In this document: positions 1-7,902 of the stretch, piece after piece
How positions within the stretch are numbered: position 1 is the first letter of the stretch
How the letters are laid out: each line of letters opens with the position of its first letter
Origin: Acetobacteraceae bacterium
GTDB taxonomy: Bacteria > Pseudomonadota > Alphaproteobacteria > Acetobacterales > Acetobacteraceae
Assembly (NCBI GenBank): GCA_009693795.1
Contig: SHWN01000009.1
Coordinates: 1-34,792 of the forward strand
DNA length: 34,792 nt
Direction: 5' to 3'
Made by a program: the position numbers and the translations under genes
The notes under the pieces: generated by a model
Seen by the model: only the letters and a program-made list of their open reading frames with translations
Told to the model about the DNA's origin: nothing
Database searches by the model: none

Positions 1-1392
1 CATTTCGATGTCGTAAACCCCGCCACCGGCGAGAAAGTCGCCGAGGCTGCGGACGGCAATGCCGACGATGTCGCCGCCGCGGTCGCCAACGCCAAGACCG
101 CACAAAAATCCTGGGCCCGCATGAACGCCCGCAAACGCGGCGCCCTAGTCAGCCAATGTGCCGCCATCCTCACCGATCATACTGAGGAACTCGCCCGCCT
201 TATCGCGCTCGAAACCGGCAAGGCCCTGCGCACCGAAAGCCGCGTCGAAGCCGGCGTCGTCGCCGATATTTTTTCCTTCTACGGCGGCCTCGGTGGCGAA
301 TTGAAGGGTGAAAGCGTGCCCTTCGCCCCGGATGTTCTCTCCGTCACCGTGCGCCAACCGCTCGGCGTCATCGGTGCCATCATCCCCTGGAACGTGCCCA
401 TGTTGCTGATGGCGCTGAAAGTGGCGCCGGCCTTGGTCGCGGGGAATACCGTGGTGGTGAAATCGGCGGAAGAAGCCCCGCTCGCCGTGTTACGAATCTG
501 CGAATTGCTAAACCGTATTCTGCCCCCAGGCTGCTTCAACATGGTCTCCGGCTTCGGCCCCGAATGCGGTGCGCCCTTGGTGCTGCACCCAGACGTCCGC
601 AAAGTCACCTTCACCGGCAGCGTGGAAGTCGGAAAAATCGTCGCCCAGGCAGCGGCGCAAAAACTCATCCCCGTCACGCTCGAACTCGGTGGAAAGTCGC
701 CGATGATCGTCTTTGCCGATTGCGATTTCGAAAAAACCGTACTGGGTGCGATCACCTCCATGCGCTTCACCCGCCAGGGCCAAAGCTGCACCGCCGCCAG
801 CCGCATTTACGTCGAACGCCCCATCTATGACCGCTTCGTCGCCGCGCTCGCCGAAAAAGTGGACGCGATGGTGATGGGCGATCCGCTGGACGAAAAGACT
901 GATATCGGCACCATCATTTCTAAAGGCCAATTCGAAAAAATTGACGCCTTCATCAAGGAAGGCATCGCCACCGCCGGCGCCACCGGCCGCGCCTGTTCCG
1001 CCATGCCCATCGACCCGGCCTTAAAAAAAGGCCTCTTCATCCAGCCACACATCTTCACCGGCCTGCCCAATTCCTCCCGCCTCGTCCAAGAAGAAATCTT
1101 TGGCCCCGTCACTGTCGTGTTCCCGTTCGACGACGTAGACGCGGTGATGGAAGCCGCCAACGGCACCGATTACGGCCTCGCCGCCTCCGTCTGGACCAAT
1201 GATCTGAAAGCTGGGCTGAAACTCGCGCACGGTCTGGAATCCGGTCTGGTGCAGATCAACCAGAACCTCGTCGTGCAGGCAAATCTTTCCTATGGCGGCG
1301 TTAAAAACTCCGGCCTCGGTAAGGAAGCCTCGCTGGAGGCGATGCTGGAGCATTTCATGCACAAAAAGACCATCATGGTAAATTACGGCTGA
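1..1392 (+). CDS. Aldehyde dehydrogenase, NAD(P)+-dependent (5' end outside window)
   Basis: Oxidises an aldehyde to the acid with NAD(P)+; the physiological substrate cannot be told from sequence. The frame is open from base 1 and the first codons already read as ALDH family (F-D-V-V-N-P-A-T-G-E), so only a short N-terminus is missing and the ATG at 121 is internal. Visible family features are the IPWNVP cofactor-binding segment, the LELGGK motif with general-base Glu (codon 682-684), the catalytic Cys in GQSCTA (codon 787-789) and the EEIFGPV segment near the C-terminus. About 463 residues lie in the window, close to the usual full length of 480-500. A truncated cytochrome b561 follows 60 bases downstream on the same strand. 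Family assignment is firm. Confidence 0.95.
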   Translation, partial: HFDVVNPATGEKVAEAADGNADDVAAAVANAKTAQKSWARMNARKRGALVSQCAAILTDHTEELARLIALETGKALRTESRVEAGVVADIFSFYGGLGGELKGESVPFAPDVLSVTVRQPLGVIGAIIPWNVPMLLMALKVAPALVAGNTVVVKSAEEAPLAVLRICELLNRILPPGCFNMVSGFGPECGAPLVLHPDVRKVTFTGSVEVGKIVAQAAAQKLIPVTLELGGKSPMIVFADCDFEKTVLGAITSMRFTRQGQSCTAASRIYVERPIYDRFVAALAEKVDAMVMGDPLDEKTDIGTIISKGQFEKIDAFIKEGIATAGATGRACSAMPIDPALKKGLFIQPHIFTGLPNSSRLVQEEIFGPVTVVFPFDDVDAVMEAANGTDYGLAASVWTNDLKAGLKLAHGLESGLVQINQNLVVQANLSYGGVKNSGLGKEASLEAMLEHFMHKKTIMVNYG

Positions 1393-1452
1393 GCCGGGGA
1401 ATAGGTTTCCACGCGTGGACGTCTTCCCGGCACGATTTACTTAAGGGACCGC

Positions 1453-1925
1453 ATGCTCCGATCCGTGGTGATGGTGGCTCTGCCCTTTCGGCTGCTCATG
1501 TTTAAATTCTTACTTTACCAGGCCCATAAGACGATCGGCCTGATCGTGCTGGCGCTCGGTATCCTGCGCCTCATCCAGCGTGCGATGTGCGGACGCCCGG
1601 CATGGGACGCAGCTTTGTCCTCCCGACAGCGCTTCCTGGCGCGCGGCGGACATGCCCTGCTGTATGCGCTGCTGTTAATTGTGCCGCTACTCGGCTACAT
1701 CACCGCCGCCCGGGCGCCGATTCAGATCCCGACATTCTTCTTCGGCGTTTGGCCCGTCCCGCATGTGGTCGGCCCGGATGCCGCCGCCTATGCGGTGCTG
1801 CGCCCGCTGCATCTGGGGTTAGCGGTGCTGCTCATGCTTGTCGCCGCCGGGCATGCCGCCATGGCCATCCACCATCATCGCACCGGCAGCAACATACCCC
1901 GCCAGATGTGGCGAGGCTTACTCCG
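1453..1925 (+). pseudogene. Cytochrome b561-like membrane protein, N-terminally truncated and without its own stop
   Basis: Cytochrome b561 family proteins are four-helix dihaem membrane proteins that pass electrons from quinol. Here the reading frame begins at what is normally helix 2 (FLLYQAHKTIGL) and continues through helices 3 and 4, with His residues in the GHALLY and PLHLGLAV-GHAAMAIHHH segments. Helix 1 and its haem-ligand His are absent, and a stop lies in frame upstream at 1402-1404. Family homology ends near RQMWRGLLRP (about 1920). The frame then stays open to 2613, but that stretch reads the Ni/Co transporter gene out of frame and looks like non-protein. Both ends therefore appear damaged. 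A short functional variant cannot be excluded, so pseudogene is an inference. Confidence 0.6.
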
Positions 1926-2050
1926 GCCAACGGGGCGCGCCTCTTGCCTCCCCCTTATGGCTATTCAGCCCATGGCCGGGGCAGGGCAGAAGTTGGCTTG
2001 CGTCGCAAGTAAAGTCCCGGCATGCCACCAGCGCAGACAGACGAGGCCGC

Positions 2051-3103
2051 ATGACCCAGGCTCCGCAACCACCCGACGCCATCACCTCCCGCCGGTTATG
2101 GCTGACATTGATCGGCGCCAATCTCCTCGCCTGGGTCTGGGCCTGGATGGTTTTCGGCGACACGCCGGCCTTACTCGGCACCGCGCTCCTGGCCTGGATG
2201 TTGGGCCTACGCCACGCCGTGGACGCCGACCATATCGCGGCCATCGACAATGTCACGCGCGGCCTATTGCATCGTGCCGCGCATCAACAGGTGGGGCATG
2301 TCGGGCTATATTTTTCCCTGGGTCATTCCACGGTAGTGTTCCTCGCGGCCTTTCTGATCGCGGGCTCCGCCAGCGAGTGGCAGGACCGCCTGCACGGCAT
2401 CAAAGACCTGACGGCTTCCATCGGCACCGGAATATCCGTGATGTTTTTACTCCTGATCGCAGTAGCCAATTTGGCGATTCTGCGCGGCATATGGCGCGAT
2501 TATCGGCACCTGCGCGCCAGCGGGGCAGAAATGCCGCGGAACGCACAAACGCCGCAGACCCGCACCGGGCCAATGGCACGAGGCTCCGGCACGCTCCTGC
2601 GCAAAGTGGGTAAAAGCTGGCACATGTATCCGCTGGGTTTGGTGTTCGGCCTTGGCTTCGACACCGCGACTGAAATCGGCCTACTGAGCCTTGCCGCCAG
2701 CCAAACTGCGCCCGGATTGTCGCCCTGGCAGATACTGGCGCATATCCTGGTTTTCCCCGCTCTGTTCACCGCCGCCATGGCCCTGGTGGACACCGCCGAC
2801 ACCCTGCTAATGGTGCGAGCCTATGGCTGGGCCTTCACCCATCCTCTGCGCAAGCTTTGGTATAACCTGGCCGTCACCGCCGCGTCCGTCATCGTCGCGC
2901 TCCTCATCGCCACCATCACAACGCTCGATCGGTTGGGCGAGATTTTCGCTCTCGACAGCTGGATCTGGCGCGGCATCGCCGGGCTGAATGAAAATATGGC
3001 CGGTTTCGGCATTCTAATCGTCGGCATCTTCGTCCTGTTCTGGGCAGTCTCGGCGACGGTCTATCGCCGGAAAGCGTATGCCGTGCTGGTCGAGCGGATA
3101 TAG
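2051..3103 (+). CDS. Nickel/cobalt transporter, NiCoT (HoxN/NixA) family
   Basis: High-affinity nickel and/or cobalt uptake permease of the inner membrane. The protein is 350 residues with multiple hydrophobic segments. It carries both family signatures: LRHAVDADHIAAIDN (about residues 53-67, with the metal-binding His and Asp of HX4DH) and LGFDTATEIGLL in a later helix. The start is set at the ATG at 2051, preceded by GAGG at 2043-2046. The frame is open further upstream to 1838, but that extension is low-complexity and overlaps the cytochrome b561 remnant. The gene stands alone; the next gene-like sequence downstream is a decayed Bug receptor on the other strand. No nickel enzyme or B12 gene lies in the window, so the metal is not settled. 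I saw no convincing riboswitch in the leader. Confidence 0.93.
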   Translation: MTQAPQPPDAITSRRLWLTLIGANLLAWVWAWMVFGDTPALLGTALLAWMLGLRHAVDADHIAAIDNVTRGLLHRAAHQQVGHVGLYFSLGHSTVVFLAAFLIAGSASEWQDRLHGIKDLTASIGTGISVMFLLLIAVANLAILRGIWRDYRHLRASGAEMPRNAQTPQTRTGPMARGSGTLLRKVGKSWHMYPLGLVFGLGFDTATEIGLLSLAASQTAPGLSPWQILAHILVFPALFTAAMALVDTADTLLMVRAYGWAFTHPLRKLWYNLAVTAASVIVALLIATITTLDRLGEIFALDSWIWRGIAGLNENMAGFGILIVGIFVLFWAVSATVYRRKAYAVLVERI

Positions 3104-3120
3104 GTCGTGCTGAGGCGGCT

Positions 3121-3478
3121 GCGAAGTTCACATATTCCACACGCTGCGATCACCGGCCGATCCCGGTACTTTTTGATGATTTCGGTCCAACGCGTTTGTT
3201 CTTCCGCCATGAGGGTCCGTAGCTCATTGGCGGTTGACCCGACGACATCAGCACCGAATTATCGCATGCCGCGCGACCGAAACCTCAAACCCTGAGGCGA
3301 CGGAGAGCGCACGTGCCAGAGGCAGCGCCAGATTGTACGCCGCAAATCCAATCGGAAACGGGGTGATCAGGTGGACAGCACCCGCGGCTGGCTAGATCTG
3401 CGCCTGTGCCCGGATCGCTGCGAGCGGAGCCAGAGTTATTAATACTAATATATGGAGAACATACCGACGCGAGTGTAT
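3121..3478 (-). pseudogene. Decayed Bug/TctC-type solute-binding protein (tripartite tricarboxylate transporter receptor)
   Basis: Read on the minus strand, the stretch begins with a signal-peptide-like segment (YVLHILVLITLAPLAAIRAQA). It then hits an in-frame TAG at 3392-3394 and continues in the same frame with the typical start of a mature Bug protein (VHLITPFPIG, then ALPLARALS). Near 3256 the frame changes, and what follows is the C-terminal end of the same family (FGADVVGSTANELRTLM, then RWTEIIKKY). Roughly 200 central codons are missing, so the relic has a premature stop, a large internal deletion and a frame change. Intact Bug proteins are about 320-residue periplasmic receptors for carboxylates. 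It is convergent with the Ni/Co transporter, into which its last frame runs. Confidence 0.75.
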
Positions 3479-3775
3479 AAAGTGATCTCGGTTCTTTTTG
3501 GGATCCTCGCGCTGAACCAATAACGTACTATTACACTCGGTTGTATGTCCCTCGGGTGGAGCGAGCGATATTGAGCGGCTCATAGGCGCAAGCGGACAGC
3601 TAAACTCCAGTAAACCGCGCGTCAGATTAATGAAGAACTTTGGACCAAAACGCGGTCTTTAAGAACGCACCCTCTCTACGATGCGTCAATCCGGCGCAAA
3701 GCTCCCCCCCTTACAGGAAGCCCCTGCAGCAGGCCTGACGAATACACGCGCCGCTTCCCGCAACAACCGCCCCAC
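3479..3775. other. Non-coding spacer with no supported gene
   Basis: About 300 bases between the Bug relic and the end of ygfZ. It is less GC-rich than its surroundings, particularly near 3437-3560. I found no protein family similarity in any frame, no tRNA-like fold and no clear terminator. It is probably leftover DNA from gene decay. Confidence 0.4.
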
Positions 3776-4594
3776 TCACGCTGCCGGTTCCGCCAACCGC
3801 ATCCAGCCCGGTCGCTCCGCTGTTAACCGCGCGTCCCCACACGCCAATTCCCAGCCCATCGCCTCCACCCGTAACGTCGCTAACGCCCGCCCATCGCGGC
3901 CAGACCGCAAAATCCCTACCTCCACGCCCGCCCGCGTCACTGGCGTGCCCGGCGCCGGCAAATCCCCCTCCACAAGCACTGGCACCAGCCGTCGTTTGAT
4001 CAGGCCACGATATTTCGTCCGCGCCGTCAGCTCCTGCCCCATGTAACAACCCTTGGTCCAGGAAACCCCGGCCAGTTCATCGAACCCCGCCTCCAGCAGC
4101 AGGGTTTTGTCCGTCTCTAGATCGCGCGACCCATCCGGCAGCCCAAGGAACAACCGATGCCGGTCCCAATCCTCCGCGCTGGCGTTCCCCGGCAGAGGCA
4201 CGGCCGCCAGCACCCGCCAGCCCGCCTCCGGCAAGCGCGGATCGGCGGCGATCAATCCGCCCTGGGTCGGCGCGCCGCCCCAGGCCGCATGCACGGCCCA
4301 ACCGGAAGAGACATCCGCCACCGTCACCTGCGCACGCAGCCGGTAGCGGGACAAACGCGACACTAGCATCGCGATCTGCGCGCGCTCGCACTCGAGCAAC
4401 AGCTGCTCGCCATCGGCAAGAATAAAAAAATCCGCCAGCCACTTGCCCTTCGGCGACAGCAGCGCCGCCCAAATCGCGCGCCCCGGCGCCACCAACTCGA
4501 TGTCGTTGGAAACTAGGCCCTGCAGAAACACCACCCGGTCCGGACCAGACACCACGATCACGCCACGATCTGGCAAATATGCGAGACAGGTCAT
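3776..4594 (-). CDS. ygfZ: Folate-binding protein YgfZ/CAF17 family (Fe-S cluster maturation)
   Basis: YgfZ/IBA57/CAF17 proteins resemble the aminomethyltransferase GcvT, bind tetrahydrofolate and assist repair or assembly of certain Fe-S enzymes in the cytoplasm. The protein is 272 residues. It begins with the characteristic folded start (RGVIVVSGPDRVVFLQGLVSND) and contains the family signature KGCYMGQE at residues 181-188, including the conserved Cys, followed by R-T-K-Y-R-G. The length fits the short alphaproteobacterial form. The ATG at 4592-4594 starts right at the conserved domain. The gene stands alone on the minus strand, with spacer on both sides. Family assignment is secure; direct partner enzymes are not indicated by neighbours. 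Confidence 0.92.
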   Translation of the reverse strand: MTCLAYLPDRGVIVVSGPDRVVFLQGLVSNDIELVAPGRAIWAALLSPKGKWLADFFILADGEQLLLECERAQIAMLVSRLSRYRLRAQVTVADVSSGWAVHAAWGGAPTQGGLIAADPRLPEAGWRVLAAVPLPGNASAEDWDRHRLFLGLPDGSRDLETDKTLLLEAGFDELAGVSWTKGCYMGQELTARTKYRGLIKRRLVPVLVEGDLPAPGTPVTRAGVEVGILRSGRDGRALATLRVEAMGWELACGDARLTAERPGWMRLAEPAA

Positions 4595-5047
4595 GGCAGA
4601 GAGTTTGGCCCACGCACGCCGGAACGCAAGAGACAGAATGCCAGATCGTCGTCGCCAATCCCTTTGGCCCCATCCCTTGCCCTTATCCCGTTAGGGCGAC
4701 ACATCGGGCGCGTAACCCTGCACGGAACGGGCTGAACTACGGCGGATGCCGTCCTGGTAGCAGATGATGCTGGCTATATTGGGAAGTGCTGCGGTGGGAT
4801 AAAACGCCTGCCACCGCGTCCTCCGGGGCTGCTTCCTGGGTCAACTCCCAGACAACCTCCGGCGGCCTTCCGTGCGGGATCTACCCAGACTTACCGTTCC
4901 TCATCGCGGGCTTCCCTCTTGCCCGGACGCTCCCATAGGAAGCGTTACCTCCTTGATCTTGATGTCTTCACCTCTTGAGGGAGGGGTCCAGGGAGGGATA
5001 CTTGCCGCCTCGGCCGCCGGAGAACAGCGGAAGCACCAAGAAATGTG
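4595..5047. other. Long spacer with no supported gene
   Basis: About 450 bases between ygfZ and the PLD-type nuclease. Several short frames are open, for example 4872-5135 on the plus strand, but none resembles a known family or has a good ribosome binding site. A G-rich stretch near 4977-4999 resembles part of the GC-rich hairpins seen elsewhere in the window but does not fold well here. Together with the next spacer it frames the nuclease gene as a possible acquired patch. Confidence 0.4.
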
Positions 5048-5602
5048 TCATTTCGGCTTACCAGTAGAAGCAGCGTCCTCACGTTGCCGTAATGGGCGTG
5101 ATACCTCTGCCCTCTTGTTGAAGCTCGCCGTGTAGGCGCTCGCCAGGACCGCATCATCAGCCACCACCAGCACGTTCTCTGCGTTGCTCGACTGAGCCGC
5201 TCTGGTGAAGTTGAAGCTGCCGGTGATCACGTGCTTGTCGTCGATGACCATGACCTTGTTGTGGGCAATGGCGACCCGGTGGTCCACCAGAACCTGGATG
5301 CCATGGTTGGTCAGGTAGGTGGCGCCTGTGTAGCGGGGCTGCTCGTTGCTCTTGTCCAGGATCACCCTGACATTGACCCCACGATCCTTTGCCTGGGCCA
5401 TCGCCTGCATGATGGGTGGGCTGGTGAACGAATATGCCTGGACGAGCAGCGTGGACTTCGCCTGCTCGATCTGGCGCACAATCAAGCCCGTGCAGTCCCC
5501 ACCGGGGGTAAAGCAGGGCGTCAGCGTGCCGGCATGGGAGGGCTGAGAAGCCAGGACGCTGCCAATCAGAAGCAAGACCAAGCTGATCTGACGGAAGCGC
5601 AT
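5048..5602 (-). CDS. Secreted phospholipase D-family nuclease (Nuc-type, single HKD motif)
   Basis: Predicted periplasmic or secreted phosphodiesterase of the PLD superfamily, like the Nuc endonuclease of plasmid pKM101. One HKD motif is visible (HNKVMVIDD, then GSFNFT), as in Nuc enzymes, which work as dimers. From the Met at 5602 the protein opens with a textbook signal peptide (RFRQISLVLLLIGSVLA, then SHAG) followed by the mature domain. That is why I prefer this start, but no Shine-Dalgarno is visible and ATGs at 5617 and 5632 in the same frame are possible. The length, about 184 residues, is normal for Nuc. Family members often sit on plasmids or near conjugation genes; here the gene is isolated between two spacers. 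Substrate is not known. Confidence 0.85.
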   Translation of the reverse strand: MRFRQISLVLLLIGSVLASQPSHAGTLTPCFTPGGDCTGLIVRQIEQAKSTLLVQAYSFTSPPIMQAMAQAKDRGVNVRVILDKSNEQPRYTGATYLTNHGIQVLVDHRVAIAHNKVMVIDDKHVITGSFNFTRAAQSSNAENVLVVADDAVLASAYTASFNKRAEVSRPLRQREDAASTGKPK

Positions 5603-5644
5603 CGGGGTCAGGAACATAGAGTGCATCATCATAATCCAGTCAGT

Positions 5645-5654
5645 GGGGGGGGGG
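5645..5654. repeat. Ten-base G homopolymer upstream of the nuclease gene
   Basis: An uninterrupted run of ten G residues lies 13-50 bases upstream of the candidate nuclease starts (a C tract on its coding strand). Such tracts are prone to slippage, which may alter promoter spacing or cause sequencing error. Confidence 0.7.
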
Positions 5655-5734
5655 CGGGTCTGCTCGACCCGGGACACAAGGCATACGGCTGTATAGGATC
5701 GCATCCTAGCGTCAGAGAGATCCACAGTGGGCAT

Positions 5735-6112
5735 GGCTACTTCCCCAGATGGATGGGCGCAGAGTAGGCTGCCGCCGTGCGAGAAGAGCTAGGAAAATCT
5801 TGGGCTAATTGCTTCGGCACCCTCACGAATGGTCCGTCATCCCAATGGGCTGGCAACACATACGTCGGTGGGTTCAGGAGCGGCAACCCCGACGCAGAGG
5901 CCTTCATCGGCGATTAGCTACCAAGCCATCTGACCTGAATGTGAGCAGGGCAGGCAACAAGGTCACGCGTAACCGCAATTGCATGGACTGATACCGCGAA
6001 TCAACAGACGACGATTTTGCCCTATCCCTGATCCGGCGGACGGTTGATACCTTGCGGCAGCCCTCCGCAACCGGAACGGGTCGCACGCGATGAACGCTAA
6101 TGGACGTCAAAC
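5735..6112. other. Spacer with no supported gene
   Basis: About 380 bases between the nuclease and the MFS transporter. Short open frames exist, for example 5992-6090 on the plus strand, but I cannot link any to a protein family. No tRNA-like structure or direct repeat that could mark an attachment site was seen. Confidence 0.35.
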
Positions 6113-6120
6113 GGAGTAAA

Positions 6121-7335
6121 ATGATGCCGAGAGGACATGTCTGGCGCGTCAACGCCTTGATCGGCACCGCGCATTTCCTGTCGCATTTCTATGTCCTGTG
6201 CCTGCCGCCCTTATTTCTGGCCTGGAAGACCGCCTTCGACGTGTCCTACTCCCAGCTCGGGCTCACAGTGGCCTTGATGTCGGCCACCACGGCGATCCTG
6301 CAAACCCCGGTGGGGTTCCTGGTGGACCGCTACGGCGCGCGCTATTTCCTGATCAGCGGCACCTTGCTGATGTCGCTGTCGATCACCGCGATGGGATACG
6401 CCACCGATTACTGGCAGATCGTCCTGTGTTCGATCCTGTCCGGCGTCGGCAATTCGGTCATTCACCCGTCTGATTACGCCATTCTCTCGGGCTCCATTCC
6501 CAAGGAACGGATGGGCAAGGCCTTCGCCTTCCACACGTTCAACGGCAATGTCGGCTTCGCACTGGCCCCGCCGGTGATGGCGCTGCTCATGACCGGTTTT
6601 GGCTGGCGCAGCGCGGCGATCACGGTCGGTCTTCTAGGCGTGCCCACCGTCGCCGCCATCATCTTGCAAAGCCGCATCCTAGTCGATCAGGCAAAGCCGC
6701 CGCCGCAACCGGCCAACGAGATCCTGTCCGGGCGCCAATTACTGACATCGCGCGTCATGCTGGGCTTCTTTGCCTTTTTCATGTTCAGCGCGATGGCCGG
6801 CGCCGGCATCCAATCCTGGCTGATCACCGTGCTGCATGCGGTGCACGGCATCGATATCGCCGTCGCCTCCTCGGCGCTGACCGGCTACATGGTGGGCGGC
6901 ACCGCAGGCGTGCTGGTGGGCGGGTATTTTGTCGATCGGCCAAATATCCGCCTGCTGCCCTTTATCGCCGTGCTGGCTTTCTCCGCCGCCAGCTTGCTGG
7001 TGCTAGCCGATCTGTTGCGCATGCCCGACTTTTTTCTCATCGCCACCCTGTTCACCGCCGGAATCTGCATGGGGGCCAGCCGCACACCGCGCGACATGAT
7101 GGTCCGTGATGCCGCGCCGGCTGGACAAATCGGCAAGGTCTTTGGCTTCGTGTCCGCCGGCTTGCCCTTCGGCCAGGCGCTGACCCCAGTGCCATTCGGC
7201 TTCCTGATCGACCATGGAAGGCCTGAATGGGTGCTCTTACTGGCCGCGGGCCTCGTGGTAATCAGCGTGTTTTGCGCCGGCGCGGCCCGTAGCGTCGCGG
7301 CCCAACAGGCCGCTGCCCCCGCCGCGGCGCAATAG
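6121..7335 (+). CDS. MFS transporter (Fsr/fosmidomycin-resistance-like)
   Basis: Inner-membrane major facilitator transporter with about 12 hydrophobic segments over 404 residues. The opening (GTAHFLSHFYVLCLPPLF) and the loop-2/3 signature (GFLVDRYGARYFL) resemble the Fsr-type branch, as does the GNVGFALAPPVMALL segment in the fourth to fifth helix. This points to drug/proton antiport, but the substrate is unknown. I chose the ATG at 6121 because GGAG lies at 6113-6116; the adjacent ATG at 6124 has even better spacing. An in-frame ATG at 6100 has no such site. The 3' end falls in an 8-bp GC-rich palindrome. The Lon-like relic lies convergent downstream. Confidence 0.9.
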   Translation: MMPRGHVWRVNALIGTAHFLSHFYVLCLPPLFLAWKTAFDVSYSQLGLTVALMSATTAILQTPVGFLVDRYGARYFLISGTLLMSLSITAMGYATDYWQIVLCSILSGVGNSVIHPSDYAILSGSIPKERMGKAFAFHTFNGNVGFALAPPVMALLMTGFGWRSAAITVGLLGVPTVAAIILQSRILVDQAKPPPQPANEILSGRQLLTSRVMLGFFAFFMFSAMAGAGIQSWLITVLHAVHGIDIAVASSALTGYMVGGTAGVLVGGYFVDRPNIRLLPFIAVLAFSAASLLVLADLLRMPDFFLIATLFTAGICMGASRTPRDMMVRDAAPAGQIGKVFGFVSAGLPFGQALTPVPFGFLIDHGRPEWVLLLAAGLVVISVFCAGAARSVAAQQAAAPAAAQ

Positions 7336-7342
7336 CGCCGCG
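7323..7342 (+). terminator. GC-rich palindrome across the MFS stop codon
   Basis: Perfect 8-bp stem (CGCGGCGC at 7323-7330 and its complement at 7335-7342) with an AATA loop that contains part of the stop codon. There is no T-tract, so factor-independent termination is uncertain. Confidence 0.3.
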
Positions 7343-7397
7343 CCGGTGCTGATAATCGTCACTTCCAAAAACGGCCGGAATCGCCGGTTTTAGATCT

Positions 7398-7772
7398 TTA
7401 ATCAAAATGGCGTATTTCCCGCTGTAGCGCGGGCGCCCGTCCGGTCGGCAGGGACAAAGCGGTGGGTTTGTGCGGGATGGCGAAATTATTGACATAGACC
7501 CAATCAGCCGGCGCCGGCCGTTCACGCGCGGCATCGTCCAATAACGCGTGCACGGCTCGCCGGATGCGCGCGGTGGACGCGCCAATGGCAAAAATATTAA
7601 AGCCGCGAACGTTCATCTCCGTGCCGAAGCGCATCCTTCGCGCCGCCTAGCCGGTCAACCCGACAACCGGTGGCAAATCCGTCGTCGTCGTAAAGGCCGG
7701 GGTACTCAGATCCGCCACGCGATAGAGCTGTGCAGGGGTCAGTGCGGTGGGTGGCGAGATGTCACCTGGCAT
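7398..7772 (-). pseudogene. Truncated Lon-like ATP-dependent protease (N-terminal AAA region only)
   Basis: The frame starts at ATG 7772 with AGGAG (complement of 7779-7783) at good spacing. It begins as Lon-like proteases of the LonB/LonC-related bacterial family do: LTPAQLYRVADLSTPAF, then TDLPPVVGLTG. An in-frame TAG at 7647-7649 stands where the family usually has Gln (G-Q), consistent with a CAG to TAG change. The same frame resumes with RFGTEMNVRGFNIFAIG and PADWVYVNNFAIPHKPTALSLP, typical of this family, and ends at a stop at 7398. Intact proteins have about 800 residues; only about 124 codons remain, without the Walker B region or the Ser-Lys protease domain. The P-loop position reads GASTARIR instead of a GxxGxGK motif, a further sign of decay. 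Confidence 0.8.
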
Positions 7773-7902
7773 CGCATTCTCCTGCCAAGTTTCGAAGACC
7801 GCACCATCCCGCGCCCTATTCATGGGATAATTAATGCAAGTCACACACCGAATTCACGAAGTGCATCAGGCCAGATCGGGCCATCTTACAATAAGCATGC
7901 TC

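Noticed and set aside
1838-2050. N-terminal extension of the Ni/Co transporter
   Set aside because: It overlaps the b561 remnant, is unlike the family and the ATG at 2051 has the ribosome binding site.
1926-2050. Cobalamin or Ni/Co riboswitch before the transporter
   Set aside because: I could not find the conserved boxes or a matching fold.
4872-5135. Small plus-strand open frame before the nuclease
   Set aside because: Overlaps the 3' end of the nuclease gene, has no ribosome binding site and no family similarity.
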